Positions 19,101 to 26,340 of a stretch of 38,082 bases of DNA are shown here, in pieces (the stretch's first letter is position 1; each line of letters begins with the position of its first letter). The position numbers and the translations under genes are program-made. The notes below the pieces were generated by a model that was given only the letters and a program-made list of their open reading frames with translations, did no database searches and had not been told where the DNA came from. Origin of the DNA: a virus; IMG/VR virus record IMGVR_UViG_3300035184_000265, positions 1 to 38,082 of that record. The stretch is one strand, 5' to 3'.

Positions 19101-22100
19101 AAGTGTAAGTCAAGACGGCACAATGATTGCAATATCTGCTCCTAATGCTAACACTATAGCTGGCGATGAAAGAGGCACGGTATACATTTATACTTACAAC
19201 TCTAAAGCTAGTGTAAGAGCATTTGAACTAACACAAACACTAGTTAGTTCTAATCCAGTTAGGGGTGAAATGTTTGGCGGAAACATTGACTTTGACGGAA
19301 ACATGTTATATGTCAGTGCATTTGCTGCACCTAGTGATGACGAAACATTATTTGATGCTTATCAAGAACGTTTATATCCTGAAAGCATTAAGCCTGGAGA
19401 AAAATATTTACTAGATCCTAATTCAGCAGGAACAACAGCAACAACATTTGATAACGGATTTACATCGTTTAAAAATATTATAGCTACAAATGGTGTAGTA
19501 TATGCTTATGATAGAATTGAAGATAGTTTAATATTTGGACAAACACTTGATCTTAATAGTCCTAACATAAGATTCTTTGGTAAAAATATTAAAGCTAAAA
19601 ATAACCACTTGTATGTTGCATTACCTAGCTATGATAATGTAAATACTGACGGCACATCTACTAACAAGCCGGGGCTAGTACTAGATTACAGACGTAATGA
19701 CAGTGATAAAATATGGGAAACATACAGAGCACCTAGCAAGCCTGTTAACTTAGAAAAAATAAAACGTGCAATGTTGTACAACAAAGATAAAAATATTATT
19801 TTACAACATTTAGATTATATCGATCCTGTACAAGGAAAGATTGCTGGCCCAGCCGATCAAGAAATTCGTTATAAGTCTAGTTTTGATCCAGCAACCTATG
19901 ATGTAGGCACTTCGGACTTAGATGTTGACACTACTCAATCTTGGGGGTCAATACATGTTGGCCAAGTATGGTGGGATCTAACAACTTCTAAATTTGTAAA
20001 CACATATCTAGATGGTAGTACAACTTACAAAAATAATAACTTTAATAAGTTATTTGAAGGATCTAGTGTTGATGTTTATGAATGGGTTGAATCTAAACTA
20101 AAACCCGAAGCTTGGGACACACTATCTTTACAACCAGAAGGCGAAGCTAGAGGAGTTACTGGCACAACAAAATATGGTCCGGCAGCATATACTGAAAATC
20201 GCGTGTACGATAAAATTGCAGAAACATTTACTTCTTACTACTACTATTGGGTAAAAAATAAAACTTCGGCTCCTAGCTTAGAAGGTAGAAATCTTAGTGT
20301 AGCAACTATTGCTAAGTTAATCGAAGATCCAAGCGGTTCAGGTTACAAGTTTATTAGTTTGTTTGGTGATAATTCTTTTGCATTACACAACTGTGAATCT
20401 TTAATTGAAGATCAGTCTACAATATTAAACATTCAATATTGGACATACAGTAACAAATATGATAACATACATAATCAATACCAAATTTTAGCTGAAGGTC
20501 TTGGCACAAGTAAACCTAATGCAGAAATAGAACAAAAATGGTTTGATAGTTTAGTAGGATACGACAAGCAAGTGCGCCCTGTTCCAGATCCTGCATTAAC
20601 TGTTAATGAAAGATACGGAATGCTTAACAAGCCGAGACAGTCTTGGTTTGTTAACAGAGTTGAATCGTTAAAACAATTAGTTGAGCGTACTAATACAGTT
20701 TTAAAAAGTAACTTAGTTACTGATGAAAAGGATATTTCTAAATTACTAGATTTTGATTCTGCACCAACTTTAATATCACGACATTATGATGTAGCTGTAG
20801 ATACTGAAATTGATTTACAATTTGTAGGAGTTTCTAGATTAATACAAACAGAATTACTACCAATTATAGAAGACGGTAAAATTGTACGTGTTGATATTGC
20901 AAACTCTGGCAGAGGATACAAAACAGCACCAACATACACTATTGCAGGTCAAGGCACTGGCGCTGAATTCGAAGTAGTAATAAACACAGCTGGACAAATA
21001 ACAGAAGTAAACGTACTTAATACAGGGTACAATTATAATAACAACACACAAATTAAAGTTCGTCCGTTTACAGTTTTAGTAAATGCTGATAGTAATATTA
21101 GAGGTAACTGGGCATTATACCAAAGAGACTACACAGCTAGAACTTGGGACAGAATTAACAGTCAATCATATGATGTAACCAAATACTGGTACTATTGTGA
21201 TTGGTATGCAACTGACTACAGTACATTTACTGAAATAGACCATGTTATTGATCAAAGTTATAGCTTACAGGGCCTTAACGATCAGTTTGGTGATATTGTT
21301 AAGATTCTAAATGTAGGAACTCAAGGTTGGTTACTATTAGAAAAAATTGACAGCCAAGATACAACAGACTATACTGTTAACTATAAAACAATTGGTAAAC
21401 AAAACGGAACAATACAACTAAGCGAAAACTTGTATAACTTTGATCTAAGTAGAGTTGGGTTTGACACACAAACGTTTGACACACAATTCTTTGATAGCCA
21501 GCCAATTACAGAAACAAGAATTGTATTAGAAACATTGAGAGATAGTATTTTAGTTGATGATTTAGCATCAGAGTACAATAAATTATTCTTTGCAAGTTTG
21601 CGTTATGTATTTACAGAGCAAGGATATGTTGATTGGGCGTTTAAAACAAGTTTTGTAAAAGCACAGCACAATGTAGGAAGTCTAAGTAATCGTGTTACAT
21701 ATAAAAACGATAGTCTTGAAAGCTATGAAAAATATATTAACGAAGTTAAGCCTTACAAAGCTAAAATTAGAGAATATGTTTCGGACTATACGACTATTGA
21801 AAAGTCTGGAAGTGTAGTAAGTGATTTTGATAATCCTCCAAAGTACAATAGAGATACACAATCAATTGGAGTTAGTGATGTAAGAGTCATTAACGGACTA
21901 CTAGCAGGAACACTTGAAGACTATAATACATATCCAAACAAGATGTGGTTAGATAATGCTTCTTACAAAGTTATTGAAATATCAATTGCAGATACAGGAT
22001 CGGGCTATTTAAGTGCTCCACAAATTATTATTGAAGGTAATGCAACAGCAAAAGCTTCTTTAGGCCCAGGCGGCAAACTATCATCAGTTACTATTGTTAA

Positions 22101-25100
22101 TTCAGGAAGTGATTATATTGTTGCACCAACTGTAACAGTTAACGGTACACAGGCAGATGGCGGCACGCCAGCAAAGATATCAGCTAAAATTGGTGATAGC
22201 TTAGTTAGGTCTATGCACACTACAGTTAAGTTTGATAGAGTTAGTGGAACATATTTCATTACGCAATTAAATGAAACTGAACAATTTGCAGGCACTGGAA
22301 GTGCTACAGATTTTAATCTAAAATGGCCAATGGACATGCGAACTAACACAATTGAAGTTACAATCAATGACGAGTTAGTACTAAACAGTCAGTATGAATA
22401 TAAAAATTATATTGATACAACAGGCACTTTTAACAAATATTATGGAAGAATAGTATTTGATCAACCACCAGCAAATAATTCATTAGTAGTTATTAACTAT
22501 AAAAAAGCTATAGACTTACTAGATGCACAGGATAGAATTAGTTTATTCTATAATCCAACTAGTGGACAAATAGGAAAAGATATTACACAGTTAATGGAAG
22601 GCGTTGACTACGGCGGCGTCCAAGTTAAGAGTTATGAGTTTGCAGGTCCTACAGGATGGGATACAGATAATTGGTATGCTGGATCTTGGGATATCTTTGA
22701 TCAAGATTTTGATGACGAGTCCTTTGAAACAGATGGTTCAACATTAGTATTTGACCTAAGTGCTCCGCTACAATCAGGTGTAAAATATAATGTTTACATT
22801 AATGGAAAACGTGTAGATGACGATGCTTGGGACGGAACTACAAGTGCAGATAGTTTAAACAATAAAAAAGCATTTATGGCTCCGATTATTGGAGACGGAG
22901 TAACTAACACGTTTACTTTTGAAAATGAAACAGGCTATTATAACTATCTTACTGAAATTAATCCAACATGGCAAGATAATCCACCAAAAGAAATTATAAC
23001 AGTACGTAGATCTACATCAGATGGTTCATTAGCACCGGGCCAAGATAGTTTTGATACAGCATTACAAGGTGGTGACTTAGCATATACTACAGCACTTGGT
23101 ATTAAAGCAGAAGAAATCAATGTAGACGGAGACGGATTTGTAACACCAACAACATCAAAAGGACCAGAAGAAACTATTCCAGGACAAGTACTTGATACAT
23201 TAGATATTACTGTATACGAAAGACCAGTAAGTGGTTCTAGTTTAATGCAAAGTCACATATTCAAAGGTGACGGAACTACAACAGTGTTTAATCTAAGAGA
23301 AAAACCTATCTCATATGAAAGTGTTATTGTTAAAGTTAACTATGCTGTAGTTTATGGAAAAACTAATTACAGAATTGATTTTGACAATAACCAAATAGCA
23401 TTTTATGAAGCGCCGGCAGTAGGCGACAATGTTGTAGTAATGACTATGGGAATTTCCGGAGAAAATATACTTGACTATGATGAGTTTATAGCAGACGGAA
23501 CTACACAAGAATTTTTAACTAACATTAAATTTACTAACACAATAAAAGCGTATGTAACTGTAAACGGTGATAGTTTAGCTTATGAGTTAATTGAGTCTGA
23601 TGATAGTTACGAAGTACCAGGAAATTGTGTATTAAGATTCGTTCAACCACCAGAAGCTAATAGATTAATACAATATGGATTATTTGACAATGATATACAG
23701 TCATTTAGCCAAGTTACAATTGATGAAATTACAGCAGATGGTTCTTCCACTAGTTATGAGTTATCAAAAGCACCGTTCAGTCAAGATCCATCACAGTTCT
23801 ATACTATTGTTACAGTTGGTAATGATTCAAATATGAAAGTTCTCAATGCAGGGTACAGTGAAGTGTTTACTGTTGAAGAAAATGTATTAGAATATAAAAT
23901 GAAAGTATGGCAAACTCCAGTTGGGTCGTTGTCAGGCACACGATTAAAAGTATTCCTAAACGATGTAGAAATTAGATTCTTGCAAGACTGGACTTTTGAA
24001 GGTGCTAGTTCCTTTAATCCAAACATTACTCCAGAAGCACAGCCAGGAAGTACAGTGATACTTAATAGGGGGTTTGCTGCAGTAGGTGATAAACTAAAGG
24101 TATATGTCATGGATGATGGCGATTATAGATTTGGCTATTGGACAGAAGATGATGAATTTGTTGATACTACTGGCACCGACAGTGCTACATCAATAATACA
24201 TTTTGATAACACATATGAAGCGGGTGAACTTATAAGAGTTTACCAATTTAGTAATCACGATGGTCAAGGAATTGAGAGAGAACATTATGACGTAGTCCAA
24301 CGTACTGAAATGACATACCAGTCAAAAGGCTATTATGACTATAGACAACTTAAGAAAGGTTTAATTAAATTAAGAGATCAAGCCGTTGGTGTTGATTATG
24401 TATGGGTAGCACTAAATGGTCGTTGGTTAACTCCTACAGCAGATTATATACTATTAGATAATAAACAATACATTGAGTTTACTAGTAAAGTAGACGACGG
24501 CGACAGCATTGAAATTATTCACTTTAGTAATCCTCCAATATCAAATAAGTTTGGTTGGAGACAGTTTAAAGATATGCTAAACCGTACACACTATAAGCGT
24601 TTAGCAAAAGAAGACCAGTATGTACTAGAGCAACCTTTAAATTGGTATGATAGATCAATTACTGTTGTTAACAAAATAGGTAATTTACCTAGTCCAGATC
24701 CAAAGAGTAATATTCCAGGTGTTATCTTTATTGACGGCGAGCGCATTGAATTCTTTAGAAAAGAAGAAAACGTGCTTAAACAACTACGTAGAGGCACATT
24801 AGGTACGGGTGTTAAGGATTTACATACCGCAGGTACTAGCTTTTATAATCAAAGTGCAGACAGTACTATACCTTATAGTGATACTGAAGAAAATGTAGTA
24901 GCACTATCGGGTCAATATCAAGATATGTCAATTACATATCCAAATGATAGTATTGAAATGAGTGTAACAAGTATTGCTTATAACTTTAATAACAACACAG
25001 TATTTCCATTAGGTGGACAAGTAGCAACAGTCGACGGAGAAGGCTTCCGTTTAGGTGTTAAAGTGTTAGTTCAAGATAAAGAATGTGCAACAGACTATGT

Positions 25101-25701
25101 AAGTGCAACACAACTAACATTTACAACACCGGCTATGGATGTTGGGTCATATGATTTGGTAATTATTAATCCAATTGAAACAGAACCGGTATATAGACCG
25201 TCTTCTACATTAGTTGTACCTAAGTATCTACCTTATGTGCAGATACTATTACCTTATGCACCTAAACCAGTAACTTATTGGCCAGATGGATCAGTTAAAG
25301 TACAAAACCCGGCAGTGTTGAATGAATGGTACACTACCGATTTTGATAATGGCGGTATTCCAAGTGAAACATATTGGGAAGCACTAGACATTGAAGTATT
25401 TGCTAATGGACGTAGATTGCGTAAAAACCCAATCGAAGTATATTCAGTAGATGAAGGACAGTATAGTCCAGATGGTGACATTTATTTAGAAGCAGAATAT
25501 GCCGTTAACAAAAACGTTGGAGCATATGTGCGCCTAACTACGCCACCACAACCAAATACTGTGCTAACTATAGTTAGAAAGCAAGGTTTAATCTGGAATG
25601 AAATAACAAATGAAACAACAGGCGACTATAAACCACTGGCTCAGTCTAATACAAAGGTAGCAACGTTCTTACGCGGAAAGAGTATTGATCTACCGCGATA
25701 A
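10144..25701 (+). CDS. Giant multidomain baseplate/tail structural protein in the gene 7 position
   Basis: One uninterrupted frame codes for 5,185 aa (roughly 570 kDa), five times T4 gp7 (1,032 aa). It follows gp6 where gene 7 would be, so it is probably a wedge/peripheral baseplate protein, perhaps replacing several T4 genes. Seen in order: a conserved N-terminus (LPKYFRTDKNQKF, residues 26-38; EYYSWNP, NFREYYWLPTGPQ about 130-160); helical parts near 1010 (GHDGSIIKAFGDYRDELILD) and 1080-1130; four short aromatic modules resembling carbohydrate-binding CBM5/12 (about 1437, 1696, 2222, 2850); an FG-GAP-like propeller (2126-3178); paired GxGY repeats (3576-4001); tandem beta repeats (4047-4570); an IPT/TIG domain (4940-5010); and a conserved end (QSNTKVATFLRGKSIDLPR). 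No peptidase or lyase motif was recognised. The gp7 assignment itself is inference from position. Confidence 0.75.
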   Translation: MAYDKDQNEFPLPGENPQRRQSARHLPKYFRTDKNQKFLQSTLDQLLQPGVSEKVNSFVGRKTAKAYDAKADRYLQDVSADRTDYQLEPVSVIKDGLGNTEYLRDYMDYVNQIENFGGDNSNHSRNNKQEYYSWNPSINWDMFSNFREYYWLPTGPQTVVVPGDEKEITSTYTVAVQNALGDLSYLFTPDGATNNPTLKLYRGVTYRFEINATGFPLTFRSARTLEDQFLLTTEVSQQNVENGVIEITLGPGTPNEIYYVADNDINMGGLIRVANQTEASVIDVEAEIVGKKYYTTRDNWSLTNGLKVRFAGDVLPAKYANSEWYVEGVGDKITLISDIDVEVSFPVGIDLLVPFDDTVDGFDSLPFGSATGYPRDKDYITINRSSPDGNFWSRYNRWFHKEVIELSAKINNLVLEIDQSQRANRPIIQFNQGLKLYNFGTKTKQVVDLLDNFTTDAFSTIEGSVGYNIDSVQLAEGMRVLFLNDTDPLVKGRIFEVKFINFTGSGVNGQISLVETTDSLPLAGENVLITRGDDHAGTMWYYDSVTWNKAQEKIAVNQPPVFDIFDANGKSYSDTTIYPASTFRGTKLFSYKDGQGKNDVALGFPISYRSIENVGDIVFNFNFNQDKTQYQIDDQTYSINVNNGYIRQYLSNNQYQLIGAYVKASAFSSQDVVLQYVNDGTKINYPINSYNQSAFVSDLSVNVTVDNKVVYENIDYEIVATADKIKSVKFLNKVSENANIIIKTSSDTSKNQNGFYEIAPNLEKNPLNADVDTFTLGEVTDHVNSITQNAPDFVGVFPGVSNLRDLFNLSVYGTKFIKHSAPLNLAMFSTLDKESNVIKSLRFAKKEYSKFKRMFLEHAEELPFSGTVKQHVDAVISEITKDKINTMPFYFSDMIGYGASITTTITIEDSGTRFYALTKPFVLNELSTRSVSVYLNGTQLIHKQDYVFNTEGYLDVIATKQFGDILEINEYETTNGTYIPSTPTKLGLFPKYIPELFQDDTYGSAPMMIRGHDGSIIKAFGDYRDELILDLEKRIFNNIKTEYDASMFDVNDYLPNTFRNTQFSRSDVYQPMITDFIQWLELIDEDYTVQKYYDRVDAYSWNYSNMNSPTGERLAGWWRGVYRQLFDTDRPHTNPWEMLGFSIKPTWWETQYGPAPYTNENLLLWEDLQAGIIRSATTDFSINKKYARPGLLNFIPVDSNGNLLSPSDSNAVQRFASVGLDSPFTFGDNGPIENVWRQSSDFPFALLTSWMINSPSSLLATGFDRSRQIRNTLGHIVYKPTMNHLTLADLVFPNTSKEEVQVLTSGIVNYVAAYMASSITANYSDYTRKLKSIKNCLAFKLGGFTDKSKFKLILESRTPLNSGNVFIPEENYNILLHTSSPIKTINYSGVIVEKRPTGFVVRGYNKENPVFKWYQPFSSNKDININIGGVSEAFSNWDAGKVYVKGKNIQYLNNYYSVLETHTATSVFETSKFAKLPNLPTVGGADAIFKERFNKFDTQVMSYGSNLDTIQDVVDFLLGYEQWLKAQGFRFEYYDGEEQVLSDWKNSCREFMFWSTQNWTEGALIALSPVADEINFETEYSTVDNIFDNFYGYSLLKADGTKFSEEFTRISRQDPNKFKIRPRKTSDGVYAVQIPIIRKEHIVLLDNTTVFGDVIYQPPTGYRQDRIRSLGYRTVDWDGSLNIPGFIYDQAIVTEWEPWADYNIGALVKHKQFFYSANNKLTGSEIFEASSWTRLANKPESKLLTNFEYKTNQFADFYDLDTDNFDVEQQKYAQHLIGYQNRDYLANIINDDVSQYKFYQGMIKEKGTLNSLNKLFDVLSGADKESIDFYEEWAIKQSQYGASEGFDEVEFKLDESKIRYNPQPFILTNDFTGEETDLIYRISDFQVYKKPAKYNNKPFPTTDDLPQFTKSPGYAHIEDVSIILSEYIDLVNVDFNRIKNNQYLWVGDRNAQWNIYQHVNSGYTITSIKGNATAVSVGSSDKDQFKITIDTSVTDIKVGDIVGIYDLIETDYTTTDSTYPIANQTTVDVDGFFKILKISVNEIIIETNKVISDVNQCKGILTKFTPVRAESYEQANSIAQAGIEKDSLLWVDSDDSGDWRVIKNNKPFNLLQRIEGEDRVPFNSFSDTIAIDNRNVTMAVSTPLSGSLDINGDPVAGDGKVFVYTRGGNNQNFQFTQIVEPVTPIADLQKGFGKGLGISSDGKYLVIGSPDSSNVKTKFKGLYSTTTDYQNTEIVSYNDQLWEAVIDINGANLSQPFGSFTAMVEVLLDNNITGGEIQFNNLLAGNYPFVNTETNHILVRAGKDQYTATGPGDTVFLDWYATTTANQGQDPANLTRAPFGGELPLVTEAFLESGLVVQKKIDVVLYIDAFSVIPSIGDQIDAQGVFGYVEYVYQEGPSCVVYVSGSVGVWQETEALYLETGEFIGQYVRNAPKELAQVDTTEDLGGYWWFDLPATVTTTSIVEDEGRALAIYNIVPAGKTAITSAGGNIYDYNNTEIFEGANNINSYIRTLTSEGTPGAYGNFDIIESDLFVVRSPKTLTDILAVGDDVSLLVLNLPNLNDQSYVDITPAGINYTETNKSHTLFDLWDGYIEFSLDEPDDFGNYYEPLVGQFVRDTTTGATAQVAFYQRDSRNATIFVKDVQGTNNWSLGSENGEPSTIEMLRIPTNPSPVYNVTRDLGNIKATSLGSTNLGIGKLCVFQLDAEIATVPVNDTIIGAEYIIYKDTTILGLPTDANIPSSLNLDWKNIYRVPVNADGEALPLNNYGMFSVYIRENVSTFTPQGSFIVPEQIDGLRIGSNIKIAKRNELYKAFIGCAGNGTEANPGRIYFLNNGIDEEGISYNWDLAKDKRYKGAFGNDKDYYLNDIVFNDGNFYTAQTNIANGDSFNILDWQLATDDKIKSIDYIGYIPNDTDHVYNNDSSLKLDATGLTSFGKDFDISDDGEVLVVTAEYTGAANKVIVYRNVNDNYQNYQEFEATQVDDGFGTQISVSQDGTMIAISAPNANTIAGDERGTVYIYTYNSKASVRAFELTQTLVSSNPVRGEMFGGNIDFDGNMLYVSAFAAPSDDETLFDAYQERLYPESIKPGEKYLLDPNSAGTTATTFDNGFTSFKNIIATNGVVYAYDRIEDSLIFGQTLDLNSPNIRFFGKNIKAKNNHLYVALPSYDNVNTDGTSTNKPGLVLDYRRNDSDKIWETYRAPSKPVNLEKIKRAMLYNKDKNIILQHLDYIDPVQGKIAGPADQEIRYKSSFDPATYDVGTSDLDVDTTQSWGSIHVGQVWWDLTTSKFVNTYLDGSTTYKNNNFNKLFEGSSVDVYEWVESKLKPEAWDTLSLQPEGEARGVTGTTKYGPAAYTENRVYDKIAETFTSYYYYWVKNKTSAPSLEGRNLSVATIAKLIEDPSGSGYKFISLFGDNSFALHNCESLIEDQSTILNIQYWTYSNKYDNIHNQYQILAEGLGTSKPNAEIEQKWFDSLVGYDKQVRPVPDPALTVNERYGMLNKPRQSWFVNRVESLKQLVERTNTVLKSNLVTDEKDISKLLDFDSAPTLISRHYDVAVDTEIDLQFVGVSRLIQTELLPIIEDGKIVRVDIANSGRGYKTAPTYTIAGQGTGAEFEVVINTAGQITEVNVLNTGYNYNNNTQIKVRPFTVLVNADSNIRGNWALYQRDYTARTWDRINSQSYDVTKYWYYCDWYATDYSTFTEIDHVIDQSYSLQGLNDQFGDIVKILNVGTQGWLLLEKIDSQDTTDYTVNYKTIGKQNGTIQLSENLYNFDLSRVGFDTQTFDTQFFDSQPITETRIVLETLRDSILVDDLASEYNKLFFASLRYVFTEQGYVDWAFKTSFVKAQHNVGSLSNRVTYKNDSLESYEKYINEVKPYKAKIREYVSDYTTIEKSGSVVSDFDNPPKYNRDTQSIGVSDVRVINGLLAGTLEDYNTYPNKMWLDNASYKVIEISIADTGSGYLSAPQIIIEGNATAKASLGPGGKLSSVTIVNSGSDYIVAPTVTVNGTQADGGTPAKISAKIGDSLVRSMHTTVKFDRVSGTYFITQLNETEQFAGTGSATDFNLKWPMDMRTNTIEVTINDELVLNSQYEYKNYIDTTGTFNKYYGRIVFDQPPANNSLVVINYKKAIDLLDAQDRISLFYNPTSGQIGKDITQLMEGVDYGGVQVKSYEFAGPTGWDTDNWYAGSWDIFDQDFDDESFETDGSTLVFDLSAPLQSGVKYNVYINGKRVDDDAWDGTTSADSLNNKKAFMAPIIGDGVTNTFTFENETGYYNYLTEINPTWQDNPPKEIITVRRSTSDGSLAPGQDSFDTALQGGDLAYTTALGIKAEEINVDGDGFVTPTTSKGPEETIPGQVLDTLDITVYERPVSGSSLMQSHIFKGDGTTTVFNLREKPISYESVIVKVNYAVVYGKTNYRIDFDNNQIAFYEAPAVGDNVVVMTMGISGENILDYDEFIADGTTQEFLTNIKFTNTIKAYVTVNGDSLAYELIESDDSYEVPGNCVLRFVQPPEANRLIQYGLFDNDIQSFSQVTIDEITADGSSTSYELSKAPFSQDPSQFYTIVTVGNDSNMKVLNAGYSEVFTVEENVLEYKMKVWQTPVGSLSGTRLKVFLNDVEIRFLQDWTFEGASSFNPNITPEAQPGSTVILNRGFAAVGDKLKVYVMDDGDYRFGYWTEDDEFVDTTGTDSATSIIHFDNTYEAGELIRVYQFSNHDGQGIEREHYDVVQRTEMTYQSKGYYDYRQLKKGLIKLRDQAVGVDYVWVALNGRWLTPTADYILLDNKQYIEFTSKVDDGDSIEIIHFSNPPISNKFGWRQFKDMLNRTHYKRLAKEDQYVLEQPLNWYDRSITVVNKIGNLPSPDPKSNIPGVIFIDGERIEFFRKEENVLKQLRRGTLGTGVKDLHTAGTSFYNQSADSTIPYSDTEENVVALSGQYQDMSITYPNDSIEMSVTSIAYNFNNNTVFPLGGQVATVDGEGFRLGVKVLVQDKECATDYVSATQLTFTTPAMDVGSYDLVIINPIETEPVYRPSSTLVVPKYLPYVQILLPYAPKPVTYWPDGSVKVQNPAVLNEWYTTDFDNGGIPSETYWEALDIEVFANGRRLRKNPIEVYSVDEGQYSPDGDIYLEAEYAVNKNVGAYVRLTTPPQPNTVLTIVRKQGLIWNEITNETTGDYKPLAQSNTKVATFLRGKSIDLPR
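16519..19680 (+). other. Seven-blade FG-GAP-like propeller with a large insertion
   Basis: Within the giant protein I count seven blade-like segments of the form G-F-G-x-x-(I/L)-x-(I/V)-(S/D)-x-D-G-x-x-(L/I)-x-(I/V)-(S/A)-A/P. They start near residues 2126, 2190, 2794, 2930, 2979, 3043 and 3143; clear examples are GFGKGLGISSDGKYLVIGSP and DGFGTQISVSQDGTMIAISA. Blades 1-2 and 3-7 are separated by about 570 residues (about 2218-2790). Blade 3 is the weakest match. Confidence 0.55.
20869..22146 (+). repeat. Two GxGY repeat units in the giant protein
   Basis: Residues about 3576-3645 and 3943-4001 share the plan V-x-(I/V)-x-x-x-G-x-GY-x-x-(A/P)-P, then a G/A-rich strand, then a second V-x-(I/V)-x-N-x-G-x-x-Y. 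Examples are VDIANSGRGYKTAPTYTIAG and ISIADTGSGYLSAPQIIIEG. The units flank about 300 residues of other sequence. This type of repeat is common in phage virion proteins; its function is not known to me. Confidence 0.6.
22282..23853 (+). repeat. Tandem beta-sandwich-like repeats in the giant protein
   Basis: Residues about 4047-4570 hold some six units that begin with a motif like GDG-T-T-x-F-x-L and end with I-x-F-x-x-(A/P)-P-x-x-(G/N)-x-x-(I/V)-x-(V/I). Examples are FKGDGTTTVFNLREKPIS, IADGTTQEFLTNIKF and IGDGVTNTFTFENETG. Repeats of this kind are frequent in fibre-like and peripheral baseplate proteins. Confidence 0.55.
24961..25173 (+). other. IPT/TIG-like domain near the C-terminus of the giant protein
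   Basis: Residues about 4940-5010 follow the IPT/TIG plan: a start strand, G-G-x-x-x-T/V-(I/V)-x-G-x-G-F (GGQVATVDGEGFRLG), a short V-x-(V/I) strand with a Cys, T-x-x-x-(I/L)-x-(F/A)-x-(T/A)-P (QLTFTTPAMDVG) and final Y-D-L-V-I-I-N-P. The Ig-like fold is common on phage surfaces and binds sugars or proteins. Confidence 0.65.
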
Positions 25702-25704
25702 ATA
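25697..25704 (+). promoter_or_regulatory. T4-type late promoter, overlapping the giant gene's stop
   Basis: GATAAATA differs from TATAAATA in one base and lies 18 bases before the next start. Its bases 25699-25701 are the TAA stop of the giant gene. AGGAAA (25712-25717) is the ribosome binding site. Confidence 0.75.
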
Positions 25705-25722
25705 CATTGACAGGAAATAAAA

Positions 25723-26337
25723 ATGACAGATAAATTTTTAGATAAACAGGGTATATTCTTAGAAGGACATGTAAAAATACATGATCCATCAACTGGAGAA
25801 GTACTCCTTAATAAACGTAATGCAATACATTATGAAAATATGAGTATTGCTCTTGCAGAAAGTTTAAGTAATGCAGGCCAGGGATGGGTGCATGAAATGA
25901 GCTTCGGCAACGGCGGTACAAGTTTGGATCCAACAGGCATCATTACGTACCTAACGCCTAATAGCACAGGTACAAATGCAAGTTTGTATAACCAAACATT
26001 TGCAAAGGTAGTTGATGACAGAAGTGTTAACAACGTTGACCCTGCTAGAAACAAGATAGACATACGACACGTAAGCGGAACAAATTATACTGATATATTA
26101 GTTACTTGCTTACTAGACTACGGTGAGCCAGATGGCCAGGATGCTTTTGATACAGCAAGTAATACTGAAAGTTTATATGTTTTTGACGAATTAGGATTGA
26201 GAGGGTATGATCCAGATGGCACAGGCCGTTTGTTAACACACGTTATTTTCCATCCAATACAAAAATCGTTAAACAGGCTTGTACAAATTGACTATACAGT
26301 AAGAGTACAAAGTTTAACAGGATTTAACGAGGGATAA
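25723..26337 (+). CDS. Conserved virion structural protein, probable baseplate/fibre adaptor
   Basis: The 204-aa protein has GHVKIHDPSTGEVLLNKRNA (residues about 13-32), a highly patterned MSFGNGGTSLDPTGIITYL, RNKIDIRHVSG, DILVTCLLDYGEPDGQDAF, FDELGLRGYDPDGTG and a C-terminal HVIFHPIQKSLNRLVQIDYT. I recognise this as a widespread protein of marine T4-like structural clusters but know of no assigned role. It could stand in for T4 gp8 or gp9, judged from position between the wedge genes and the fibres; that is inference only. No signal peptide or membrane segment is seen. It has its own late promoter and probably forms a unit with the next two genes (3-base gaps between coding regions). Confidence 0.6.
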   Translation: MTDKFLDKQGIFLEGHVKIHDPSTGEVLLNKRNAIHYENMSIALAESLSNAGQGWVHEMSFGNGGTSLDPTGIITYLTPNSTGTNASLYNQTFAKVVDDRSVNNVDPARNKIDIRHVSGTNYTDILVTCLLDYGEPDGQDAFDTASNTESLYVFDELGLRGYDPDGTGRLLTHVIFHPIQKSLNRLVQIDYTVRVQSLTGFNEG

Positions 26338-26340
26338 TAA

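Noticed and set aside
10144-25701. The giant gene as an assembly chimera
   Set aside because: There is no stop, no change in composition and no long exact repeat visible; similar long conserved N- and C-termini fit one gene, though long reads would settle it.
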